Made by a program: the position numbers and the translations under genes. From the NCBI GenBank assembly GCA_039030395.1, contig JBCCEF010000012.1:1-64000 (forward strand): DNA of 64,000 bases, written 5' to 3'. Positions 11,401-18,000 of the stretch are shown here, one piece after another; the first letter of the stretch is position 1, and each line of letters begins with the position of its first letter. The stretch is from Acidobacteriota bacterium. GTDB taxonomy: Bacteria; Acidobacteriota; Thermoanaerobaculia; Multivoradales; JBCCEF01. A model generated the notes under the pieces. It did not search any database. It saw nothing but the letters and a program-made list of their open reading frames with translations, and was not told where the DNA came from.

Positions 11401-12090
11401 AGCGACCGTCTCGAGCTCGTCGAGGGCCGCCTCGGCGAGCGGCACGGTCACTCGCAAGCGCCCTCCCGGGCGCGGCCCGCGGCCGGCGAGGGGCAGCCGC
11501 GGCGGCGGCGCGGGCGTCAGGCCCTGCCAGTGGGCCGCCGCCTGTCGTCCTTCCTCGCTGGCCGCCATCTCCTCCAGCCAGGCGGCGTACTGCGCATACT
11601 GGATACCCGGCTCGAGTTCGCCCGCCAGCGCCGCCGCCAGCGAGGCGGCCAAGGCGCGGGCGGAAGCGGCATCGGCGCCGAGGGACGCCATCCCCACGAC
11701 CACCGCCCAGCGGCCGTCGCCGAGAGGCGCAAGAGCTGCCCGCAGCGGCCCAGGACCGGCCTCCCGCTCTCGCCGCCACAGGCGCTCGACGGCCGACGTA
11801 GGTTCCTCGCCGCCATCGCCGAGAGCGAGCAGCGTGACCTCCGGCGACAGCTCGCCGGGAACCTGCACCGCCACACCGAGCTCCGGTGGCTCGCGGAAGG
11901 CCGCGGTCAGCACCTCGTGCGCCCGCACCGCTTCCTCGAGCGCTCCGCGCAGTCGCGCCCCGTCGGCCATCCCTGTGACCTCGAGGCGCAGCACCGTTCG
12001 CCGATCACGGCCCCCCGGCAGCGACCACAGTCGGCTCTGCTGAGGCGACAGCGGATAGCCGGCCAGGGTCGGAGGCGAGGTCACGGTCAT
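2419..12090 (-). CDS. NRPS, three modules: X-A(Asn)-T-C-A(Asn)-T-C-A(Asn)-T
   Basis: 3223 residues. An N-terminal condensation-like domain (1-430) opens with YPLSPQQSRLW but has GMASLGADAAS near residue 131 where HHxxxDG should be, so it is probably not a condensation catalyst. Three full A domains follow (A3 core motifs near residues 600, 1672 and 2753). Carrier domains carry LGGDS near 990 and 2063 and LGGHS near 3154. Two intact condensation domains have HHAILDGWS (~1195) and HHAIIDGWS (~2273). Pocket residues read by hand are DLTKVGEVG, DLTKIGEVG and DLTKVGEVG, close to the known Asn code DLTKLGEVG. There is no epimerization or thioesterase domain. The acidic tail after the last carrier may dock to the TubC-type domain of the next subunit. 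The start ATG overlaps the TauD gene stop (ATGA). Confidence 0.95.
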   Translation of the reverse strand: MTVTSPPTLAGYPLSPQQSRLWSLPGGRDRRTVLRLEVTGMADGARLRGALEEAVRAHEVLTAAFREPPELGVAVQVPGELSPEVTLLALGDGGEEPTSAVERLWRREREAGPGPLRAALAPLGDGRWAVVVGMASLGADAASARALAASLAAALAGELEPGIQYAQYAAWLEEMAASEEGRQAAAHWQGLTPAPPPRLPLAGRGPRPGGRLRVTVPLAEAALDELETVARRAAGKGAEGAIWPALWSELLVRFDASPAAGPWSLRMIAESRRFAELEGMPGLLERDLPVIAEPAGGEAVAVAVRRWQERLAEAEEWADGYAAAGRDAGGMPNGQAVGFERVELGDAFEAGEATVRAADVECEVAPIALRLRRVASARGGSLELVADGEVWAEAAVEELAAALASLGRQALDRPEVPLGQLSAVGEAAGRRLLAWSRGADPVEFVPVPRRIAALAARRPAAPAVEDPELGTLTYEEFRRRAAAGARLLRRKGVRDEDIVAVLASPGAPAAVAVFAVLEARAACLPLDPEHPPARLAHAVRDAGCRLLVSAADQPVPEVLAELERVDLADSALAETGDGSETEGEEAGSPAPCAESLALVIYTSGSTGEPKGVMVPHGALDAYLTWARTTYAAEPGPVPLHGSLAFDLAVTSLLTPLLAGGTLVPVPPRPGAEGLVRLLAERDGFRFLKLTPSHLRLLAAARPQGAGAPAEGLVVGGEALHGADLEGWSDRPVWNEYGPTECTVGCIAGRAGDSPWQSDAVPIGAPIAGARAHVLDRVGSPVPAGAAGELYVGGSGVTRGYLGRPGQTAVRFLPDPFAGEPGARLYRTGDRARWLPDGQLEFLGRADDQIKVRGVRIEPGEVEAALATHSGVVEAAAALHGDGNDSGADVRLVAFYVPTSPESPVAVGDLRAHLAAWLPEPALPAAFVPLAALPRTAAGKLDRAALPEAGAQAGGDGGMPRTVEEELLAAAWCRALGIDRVGIDDDFFALGGDSIRAIPAVSLAQERGIELTLPDLFEHRTVRRLAAALAERRPAPPAAPPEPFSWLTPADRERLPDGLEDAYPLSRLQAGMIFHLAARPEAGRYHDVFCYQLRVDFDARALHRAVELLVARHPALRTRFDLTGFSEPLQLVERRGEAALEIFDLRPTPASERPALAADWIEQERRRGFDPTRQPLIRLAVHRWNDDEMQLSVSFHHAILDGWSDATLLLELALGYGRLRQGFEPLETVPASRHRDFVALERQALEDGEHEAYWRRRLTGLASAELPGRVRREGKAGAEEAGSSLSAPRWLTVPVAPELSDGLERTARRAGVPLKSVLLAAHLRALAVLTGEPDVVTCITVNGRPESADGERVLGLFLNSMPLRLRLTGGRWIDLARRAFEIERTALPFRRYPLSEIQRLTGGVRLAEASFYFTNYHLMSRLDELPDLEVLDIDFHEATSFPLVANFHVDPFTHRVRVELTFDRERFGREQSNVAGEIYRQVLEAVAGEPEGRHETLWPLGDEERRRLAAWSGTEVEASPSAEMVAERFFAHAAKAPDAAALISADGETWSYRRLARRAGGYALRLQEAGAGCDRVVAIDLPRGPEAVAAILGTLAAGAAYLPLDRSHPSRRRSALAADAGVVAVIVPDATALGLGRDEIAPPTGAEVVASASVVGAEVEPRSVPPEALAYVLYTSGSSGRPKGVEVSRAALATYLDRAGEHYGSGGEALSAVAGTSLAFDLTVTSVLLPLVTGGSVRLAAEGVGIGPLAEAATAAGEGALLKLTPAHARLLAEEIDPAAGPATLILGGEALDGSALASWRQRAPETRVFNEYGPTEATVGCIVHSIRAADLGDGAVPIGRPLPGVRAVVSDAFGHPAPPGVAGELRLGGQGLARGYRGRPARTAAAFVPDPAATEPGARMYRTGDRVRFAADGELEYLGRIDRQVKVAGVRIEPGEVEAALCQSPKVAAAVVAGRPGADGEMRLIAWAVPADDGLPSLEALRRHLADRLPEAMVPAAIVPLAELPLDDRGKIDLAALPSPESARLGVRTPYVAPRDEHEEVLAALWAQALGVERVGIDDDYLELGGDSIRSLQVVAKARERGLAFAMETLFEQRSVRRLGAALRRGEMATAALPDVAPFALLSAADRERLPEGLEDAFPQARLQAGMLYHREAAPGSGVYHDVVQLHLRAPYDGEALKGALHSALERHPALRLTFDGRSFDEPLCLVHRRPVVDLEEVDLTGLDPEEGQQQAAAWAAEERRRGFDPERLPLLRFAVHRHGDGSFHFALSFHHAIIDGWSDASLLTELALTYRALLAGEAIEGEPLATTYRHFVALERRALADEATRDFWRSRLAGAEPFRLPPLSASDSTAQEDVQTAQAGEVLDLPVPLGGELCGRLQEVARDAAVPLKSVLLTAHLRVLAWLSGGDEAVTCLTSSGRPESADGQRVLGLFINSMPLRLRLGDGSWRDLVQRVFAAERETLPHRRFPYADTRKFFGGEPPSEASFYFTHYHVFRRLERFDELEVLGARVDEQTSFPLVANFHLDPDNAEVDFHLSCDRERIDGAAAERLAEAYRSVFETIAGQAEKPWRELSLLSAAERQELAGWSRGGSLASSGEKSFGNAWLEERLASWWQRQEDTPAVTWAGGVWSRARLAREVRARVELLRSAGVGAEAVVAVDLDRSPELLAWLLAVVTAGGAYLPLDGRQPRLRRRELVAVSGAGWLVASKECWEEGDPPGVMRLEPTAPEAADAAPGVEPVPVTVPTPSEALAYVIYTSGSSGRPKGVMVSRGALGEYLVRAADRYGEGGTWLVQTPVAYDLAVTGLWLPLLTGGRVVLAAEHPGAAVGALVAPGEAERFKLTPGQARLLGEFLEPEEVAGRRWDLVVGGEALSAPDVAWLSAGAAGSRVHNEYGPTEAVVGCTVASWDGPELAGLSGSLSIGIPMRGCRSEVVALGGDGERVPAGVPGELWMGGSGLARGYLGNPRSTAERFVPDPYGDVPGARAYRTGDRVRWRRQRDGRAELEYLGRLDDQLKVLGVRVEPGEVEAALVAEPEIAAAAVAGRGSGETVLYAWAVAAEGIEIAGEAGEELAAKVIDRLAERLPQALVPARIAFLPNLPLTAAGKVDRRALPEPGMDPAEDHRRPEGELEEALAELWSEVLEHPVVGRDARFTDLGGHSLTATRLVVRARRRFEVETLGLRDLYDHPTVAALAQRIEALRSIGAAAAVAPAAGDLDSEREVGEL

Positions 12091-13139
12091 GGCGCCGTCT
12101 CCGGCAGCTCCGCGGCCTCGATCGGCTCGGTCATCGCGGTCAGAATCCGGCGCTCTCCGCGAAACGGCTCGCGGCCGTGGGCGACGAGCATGTTGTCGAG
12201 CATCAGCAGGTCGCCGCGGCGCCAGGGGAACGAGATGGTCTCGTCGCGGTATGCCTGGCGTAGAGCAGCCATCGTCTCGGCTTCGATCTCACTGCCATCG
12301 CCGTAGTAGGTGTGGTTGGGCAGCTCCTCGCGCGGGAACAGCGCTTCCAACCCTTCGCGCACGGCGTCCGGCAGCGTCGAGAGGTGGAAGAACGTGCCGT
12401 GGTTGAACCAGATCGGCTCGTCTGTGCCCGGATGCCGCACCACCGCCGGCGCCCGCCGCTCGGTGCGCAGGCGGTCGCCGGCGAGCCACTCGATCCGGTA
12501 GCCGGCGGCGGTGGCATAGCCCTCGGCCTCTTCGCGGGAATCGGTTTGAAAGACGGTCTGCCAGGACAGACCGACCAGGTCACTGAAGTTTCGCCGGTAG
12601 AGGATGCCGCGCTCCTCGAAGCGGCGACGCATTTCCTCGGGGATCCGGTCGTACACCCGGCGCACGTCGGCGAGCGGGGTGGCGCCTCCCTCATCGGGCT
12701 CGATGTCACAGAAAAAGAAAATCCGCGCCGGCCAGCGGTGCGCGTAGGAATTCTCGTTGTGGAGAAAAATCGGTTGATCCGGCGGGTAGTCGGTGGAGGT
12801 GTAGACCCGCCCGGATACCTCGCTCCGCGGCGAGGACCGCTCCTTGTACTCGAGGGCTTCGCCGCCCAGCGCCTCAACGGCACGCTGGAACCCCTCCGGC
12901 CCGTCGATATGGAAGCCGCGAAAGAGGATGCCGCCGGCGGTGGCGAGCTCGCGGTCGAAGGTTGCCCGTTGGCCGCGGGCCCAGGCCGCGAAATCGCCGC
13001 CGGTTCTTTCTGGCTCGATCAATAGCGGCAACTCGGCCAAACCCGGAAGAGTGGAGCGGCGGACGGTGAGTTCGGAGTCGACGGTGACCGTCCGGGGGCG
13101 AATGCTTCCCAGGCCGGCGAGGCTCGGCTTCTGAGTCAT
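12087..13139 (-). CDS. TauD/TfdA-family Fe(II)/2-oxoglutarate dioxygenase, SyrP-like beta-hydroxylase
   Basis: 350 residues, the usual length of the family. The facial triad is visible: HNE (HxE) near residue 127 in FLHNENSYAHRWP and the distal His near 318 in MLVAHGREPF, followed by an Arg (GERRIL) suited to 2-oxoglutarate binding. SyrP-type members hydroxylate the beta carbon of Asp tethered to an NRPS carrier; AsnO-type members act on free Asn. Its position between a T-C protein and the Asn-activating subunit, with ATGA overlaps at both ends, makes Asn or Asp beta-hydroxylation the likely role. Whether the substrate is free or carrier-bound cannot be told from sequence alone. The degenerate domain at the start of the next subunit could be its recruiting partner (inference). 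Confidence 0.88.
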   Translation of the reverse strand: MTQKPSLAGLGSIRPRTVTVDSELTVRRSTLPGLAELPLLIEPERTGGDFAAWARGQRATFDRELATAGGILFRGFHIDGPEGFQRAVEALGGEALEYKERSSPRSEVSGRVYTSTDYPPDQPIFLHNENSYAHRWPARIFFFCDIEPDEGGATPLADVRRVYDRIPEEMRRRFEERGILYRRNFSDLVGLSWQTVFQTDSREEAEGYATAAGYRIEWLAGDRLRTERRAPAVVRHPGTDEPIWFNHGTFFHLSTLPDAVREGLEALFPREELPNHTYYGDGSEIEAETMAALRQAYRDETISFPWRRGDLLMLDNMLVAHGREPFRGERRILTAMTEPIEAAELPETAP

Positions 13140-15031
13140 GAGGGAATCTCCTTGTCGGTCTCTTGGTCTCGATCGATGGCTTTCGCCGCAGCGGCGCGCA
13201 GGCGTTCAAGACCCGCCCGCCGGTAGGCGCCGCGAGCGACCTCCCCGGCCTGCGCCAGGTGGGCCTGGACGGCGGTCAGCAGATCGCCGAGGGGCCGGTC
13301 CCCATCGCAGGCGGCGATCTCGCCGAGCAGCCACTCGACGTCGCTCAACAGACCTTCCGTCTCCGGCACCCGCGCACCGTCGGCGAGACCCTCGAGGGAG
13401 AGCGCTTCACCCGGCGTGGCGCGCAGCAGCAGCGGATAGTGGGTGTGCCCGGCCAGCTCGAAGCCGGCGAGCGCGAGGCCGGCGCCCGAGGCGTCGCCGG
13501 TGAAGACGTTCTGCACCACCAGCACCGTCTCGAACAGCGGCTCACGACCCCGGCCGCTCCAGCGCTGCACCACCGTGAGCGGCGTCTGCTCGTGGGCGCG
13601 CAACTCGTGAACCCGCTCCTGCACCTCCGCCAGCCATTCGCCGAACGGGCGGTTCGGCGGCAGCTCGAGGCGCAGCGGCAGGGTGTGGATGAAGAGACCC
13701 ACCATCGCCTCCGCTCCCGGCAGGTCGGCGGGACGGCCGGCGACGACCGTTCCGAACACCACTTCCCGCCGCGCCGGAGCAGCGGCGGAGGCAAGGCGCA
13801 ACGCCCACGCCGCGTGGAGGGCCGTGCTGACGGTCAGGCCGGCCCGGCGGCTTCGCAGGCGCAGGTCCCGGTAGGTCTCGGCGCGCAGAGGCCGAATCCA
13901 GTACCGGTGCTCCGGCGGCCGGCCGGGGCCGCGATCGCCCGGCGGCGGAGTCGGCTCCGCCGCTCCGTAGAGGCGGCGCCAGAAGGCCTCCGATGCCTCG
14001 GGATCGAAGGTTGCGCTGCGGGCGACGTGGCGCGCAAAGGCCGGAGCCGGCGGCAGCGCCGCTCCCTCGCCACCGGCCTCCTCGCCATAGAGAGCGAGGA
14101 GCTCCCGCACCAGCACGACCAGCGACCAGGCGTCGTGGGCCATGTGGTGGTGGGTCCACAGCAAACGGTGGCAGGGACGGCCGTCGCGATCCGGACAACG
14201 GACCAGGGTCAAACGGAAGAGCGGCGGGCGGTCGAGTTCGAGAGGGCGCCGCCGATCCTCCTCGAGCCGCTCGGCGATCCGCGCCTCGACCTCCGCCGAC
14301 GAGAGTTGCCGCAGGTCGAGATCTTCGATCCCGGTGTCCACCTCGGCATGTACGAGCTGGATCGGGCGCTCGACGCCGCGCCAAAGGAAGGCAGTACGCA
14401 TCGCCGGATGCCGCGCCGCCAGGCGCCGCCAGGCGCGGCCGAAGGCGGCCCGGTCGAGGGCGCCGACGACCGTCGCCAGACCGTGGTCGCGATAGAGGTC
14501 GGGATCCTCGTCGGCGAGGACGTGGAAGAGCATGCCCGCCTGGACCGGGGTCAGCGGGTAGGCGTCTTCGATTCCCGGATGCTCCTGCCGCAGCCGCGCC
14601 AAGCGCTCCGAGGAGAAGGCGAGCAGGGTGAAGGGCTCCGGATCCCCCGCCGACGAGGAGTGCGCCGATGAAGCCCCCTTCACCCTCTCGGCGCGCGCCG
14701 CGAGGTCGCCGAGCACCGGCGTCTCGAAGACCTCCCGGGTGTCGAGCGAGAGGCCTCGGTACCGTGCCCGGGCGACCATCTGCAGGCAGGAAATCGAATC
14801 GCCGCCGAGCTGGAAGAAGTCATCCCGGGCGCCCACCCGCTCGACCTCGAGTACCTCTTGCCAGATCCCGGCGAGAGTACGCGCCGCATCGTCGGCAGGC
14901 TCCTCGTAGGGCGGCCGCTCGCGACCGAGGGAGAGCCCTTCGGCGTCCAAGAGCTTCTCCAGCAGGCGGCGCTTCTCCGGCGACAGGGCCGCCACCTCGG
15001 CCCCCAGATCCGGGCGATTCGGAGCGCTCAT
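13136..15031 (-). CDS. Stand-alone NRPS T-C didomain protein
   Basis: 631 residues. A helical N-terminus (LSPEKRRLLEKLL) is followed by a carrier domain with LGGDSIS near residue 76, then a condensation domain opening YPLTPVQAGMLFH. Its active-site segment reads HHHMAHDAWS near residue 292, so the catalytic His is kept but the usual DG is DA. There is no adenylation domain. The upstream protein ends in an A domain with no carrier, so this carrier probably completes that module in trans and the C domain passes the chain to the Asn subunit. Residues ~540-631 beyond the C domain have no recognised domain and are partly helical. The start ATG overlaps the preceding stop and the stop overlaps the TauD start. 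Confidence 0.92.
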   Translation of the reverse strand: MSAPNRPDLGAEVAALSPEKRRLLEKLLDAEGLSLGRERPPYEEPADDAARTLAGIWQEVLEVERVGARDDFFQLGGDSISCLQMVARARYRGLSLDTREVFETPVLGDLAARAERVKGASSAHSSSAGDPEPFTLLAFSSERLARLRQEHPGIEDAYPLTPVQAGMLFHVLADEDPDLYRDHGLATVVGALDRAAFGRAWRRLAARHPAMRTAFLWRGVERPIQLVHAEVDTGIEDLDLRQLSSAEVEARIAERLEEDRRRPLELDRPPLFRLTLVRCPDRDGRPCHRLLWTHHHMAHDAWSLVVLVRELLALYGEEAGGEGAALPPAPAFARHVARSATFDPEASEAFWRRLYGAAEPTPPPGDRGPGRPPEHRYWIRPLRAETYRDLRLRSRRAGLTVSTALHAAWALRLASAAAPARREVVFGTVVAGRPADLPGAEAMVGLFIHTLPLRLELPPNRPFGEWLAEVQERVHELRAHEQTPLTVVQRWSGRGREPLFETVLVVQNVFTGDASGAGLALAGFELAGHTHYPLLLRATPGEALSLEGLADGARVPETEGLLSDVEWLLGEIAACDGDRPLGDLLTAVQAHLAQAGEVARGAYRRAGLERLRAAAAKAIDRDQETDKEIPS

Positions 15032-18000
15032 CGCTCCTCCCCCACGGCCGCCAACCGTTCCCGGGCCTCAGCGTCCGAGAGTTCTCGCACCGCGGCCAAC
15101 AGCTCAGCGAGGCGGGCCTCTCCGGCCGGCGCCGGCAGGGCCCGGCGGTCGATCTTTCCGCTTCCGGTGCGGGGCAGGTCCTCCACCGTCACCAACTCGG
15201 CCGGCACCATAAAGTGCGGCAGGCGGGCCGCCAGCGAGCGGCGCAGGGCGGCGAGATCGGGCTGCGGGCGCCGCGGCACAATCCAGCCGACGAGCCGCGC
15301 GTCACGTTCCGAGCCGCGCAGATCGACGGCCGCTTCGCGCACCTCCGGCAGCTCGAGCAACGCCGCCTCCACTTCCCCGGGCTCGATGCGCTGTCCGCGC
15401 AGCTTGAACTGGGCGTCCAGCCGGCCGAGGTACTCGATCACTCCATCGGCCCGCCGCCGGCGGGCGCGGTCGCCGGTGCGGTAGAGGCGATCGCCCGGCG
15501 CTTCGGCGAGGGGATCCGGAACGAAGCGCTCGGCGGTGAGCGCCGGGCGGCCGAGGTAGCCCCGAGCGAGCTGCACGCCGCCCAGCGCCAGTTCGCCGGC
15601 GACGCCGGCGGCGAGCGGCACGCCGAAGCGATCGAGAATGCGCATTCGGGTATTCGCCACCGGCAACCCGAGGGGCACCGGACCGGCAGCGTCCTCCGGC
15701 GTGCAGCGGTGGGCGGTGACTTCGATCGCCGCCTCGGTCGGGCCGTACAGGTTGTGGAGCGCCGGCCCGGGCTGCGGAAAGACCTGGAAGAATCTCGCCA
15801 CCAGGTCCGGCGCCAGCGCCTCGCCGCTGGCCACCACCCGCCGCAGGACGCCGCCGCAGCGGACGGCCTCCGGGTCGTCGAGAAACAGCCGCAGGAGCGA
15901 GGGCACGAAGTGGGCCGTGGTGATCGCCTCGTCGCGAATCAGCGCGGCGAGGGACGCGGGGTCGATGCGCTCCGGCGGTGCCATCACCACCCGGCCGCCG
16001 GCGACCAGCGGCCAGAACAGCTCCCAGAGAGAGACGTCGAACCCGATCGAGGTTTTGTGCAGCACGGCCTCGCCGGGCTCGAGCGGCATCTCGGCCTGCC
16101 CCCAAAGCAACCGGTTGACCAGGGAGCGGTGGCTCACCGCCACCCCCTTCGGCCGGCCGGTCGAGCCGGAGGTGTAGAAGACGTAGGCCAGCCGATCCGG
16201 ATCGGCCGAAACCCGAGAGTCCAGGCGGCCGCCCTCGCCGCCGTTTTCGTAGCTCCCGGCGTCGTCAACGCGCAGCAGGAGGCCCCGGCGCGCCAGTTCG
16301 GCGAGGGCGGGCGCCCGCCGCAGGCTGGCGGCGTCGGCCACCACCACCGGCCGCTCACCGCCGCTCAGGGCGTCGCCGGCGATCCACGCCAGGCGCTCTT
16401 CCGGGTGCTCCGGATCGAGGGGAAGAAAGGCCGCGCCGGCGGCGGCCACGCCGAGCAGAGCGACCAGCAGACCGGACGACCGCTCGCAGCAGACGGCGAC
16501 GGGGTGTTCATCTACCACCCCGGCCGAGACCAGGCGGGCCGCCAGGGCGCGGAAGCGGCGGGTCAGCTCGCCGTAGGTCAGGGCGCGCTCGCCGCAGCGC
16601 ACCGCCTCGCGGGTGGGGTACCGCCGGGCGGTGCTGGCGACCAGCTCGTGCAGCACCTCGTCGCCTTGCGGGAACACGGCGGCGGTGGCGTTCCAGCGTC
16701 GCTCGCGCTGGCGGTCGGCGGCCGCCAGCAGCGGACGCTCCAGGTGGCCGGCTGCGGGATTGGCCGCCGCCGCCGACAGCGCCTCCAGGTAAAGCTCCAC
16801 GATCTCCTCCGCCAGTTCGGCGTCCGGTCCGCCGGCGGACGGCGGCCGGGTGTCGAGGGCGACCTCGAGGCGGCCCGACTCGTGGTCGAGATGGAGCTGG
16901 GCGGTCAACGGATAGTAGGTCTGATCGCTGGCGTCGCCGGCGACGATCTCGAGCCCCGGGATCCCGACGAGCTCGCGGTAGACGTGAAAGTGGGTGAAGT
17001 TGAACAGCCCGTCGAACAGCAGCTCGCCGTTGTTCTTCCGCACCAGCTCCGCCATCGGATACCGCCGGTACGGCAGCATTTGCCGCTCCGCCGCGGCGGC
17101 GGCGGCGGCGAGGTCCGCCCAGCTCCGATTCCCCAGGCGCAATCGCAGGCAAACCGGGTTCAAGAACAGGCCGAGGGTACGGTCCGCGTCCGGCAGGTCC
17201 GGCCGACCGTGGAACAGCATGCCGGTGAGAACGTCGTCTTCGCCGGTGATCCGGCCCATGACGACGGCATGAACCGCCAGCAGCAAGCTCTTGAGCGGTA
17301 GGGCGAGGCGCTCCGCCGCCGCCACCAGCGCCGCGCCAACGACCGGTGAAGTCCGCCGCCGCACTCTCCCCGCCGAATGCTGCGAAACGGCTTCCGGCAA
17401 TCGGCCGCGGGGCGCATCGGCGATCACCCGGCACCAGTATTCGCTCGGCTCCGGCGACTCCAGGGCCGCAAGCTCGAGGGCCACGTGGTGGCGTGGGGCC
17501 GCCGAGGGCGACGGACGCTCCGTGACCGGTCCTCCGGCGGCCCGCAGGGCGTAGTCCTCGAGGAGCTCGCGTAGCAGCCGGGCGACGCTCCAGCCGTCGA
17601 GGATCGGCTCGGCGACGGTGAGCTGGAAGTCGTCCTCGGCAAGGCGATGGACAGTGACCCGCAGCAGGGGCGGACGGCGCCAATCAAACCCTCGGCGGGG
17701 TTCGCCAGCGAGCCAGCCCTGGAGTGCCGAGCGCCGTTCCGATGGCGACATGGGTCGGAGGTCGACGACCTTTGGATGCACCGTGAGCCGGCGGTGAACC
17801 CGCTGCAGAGACCGGCGGAAACCGCCGAGGTCGAAGCTCGTTCGCAGCGCCGGGTGACGCGCCACCAGGGCGGTGAGCGCGGCAGCCAGGGCGGTGCCGT
17901 CAAAACGACCGCGCAGCCGGACGGTGGTGACGTAGACCTCGTAATCGGAGCTGTGCCCGCAGTGGAAGATCAAACCGGCGTAGACGCGGCTCAGCGGGTA

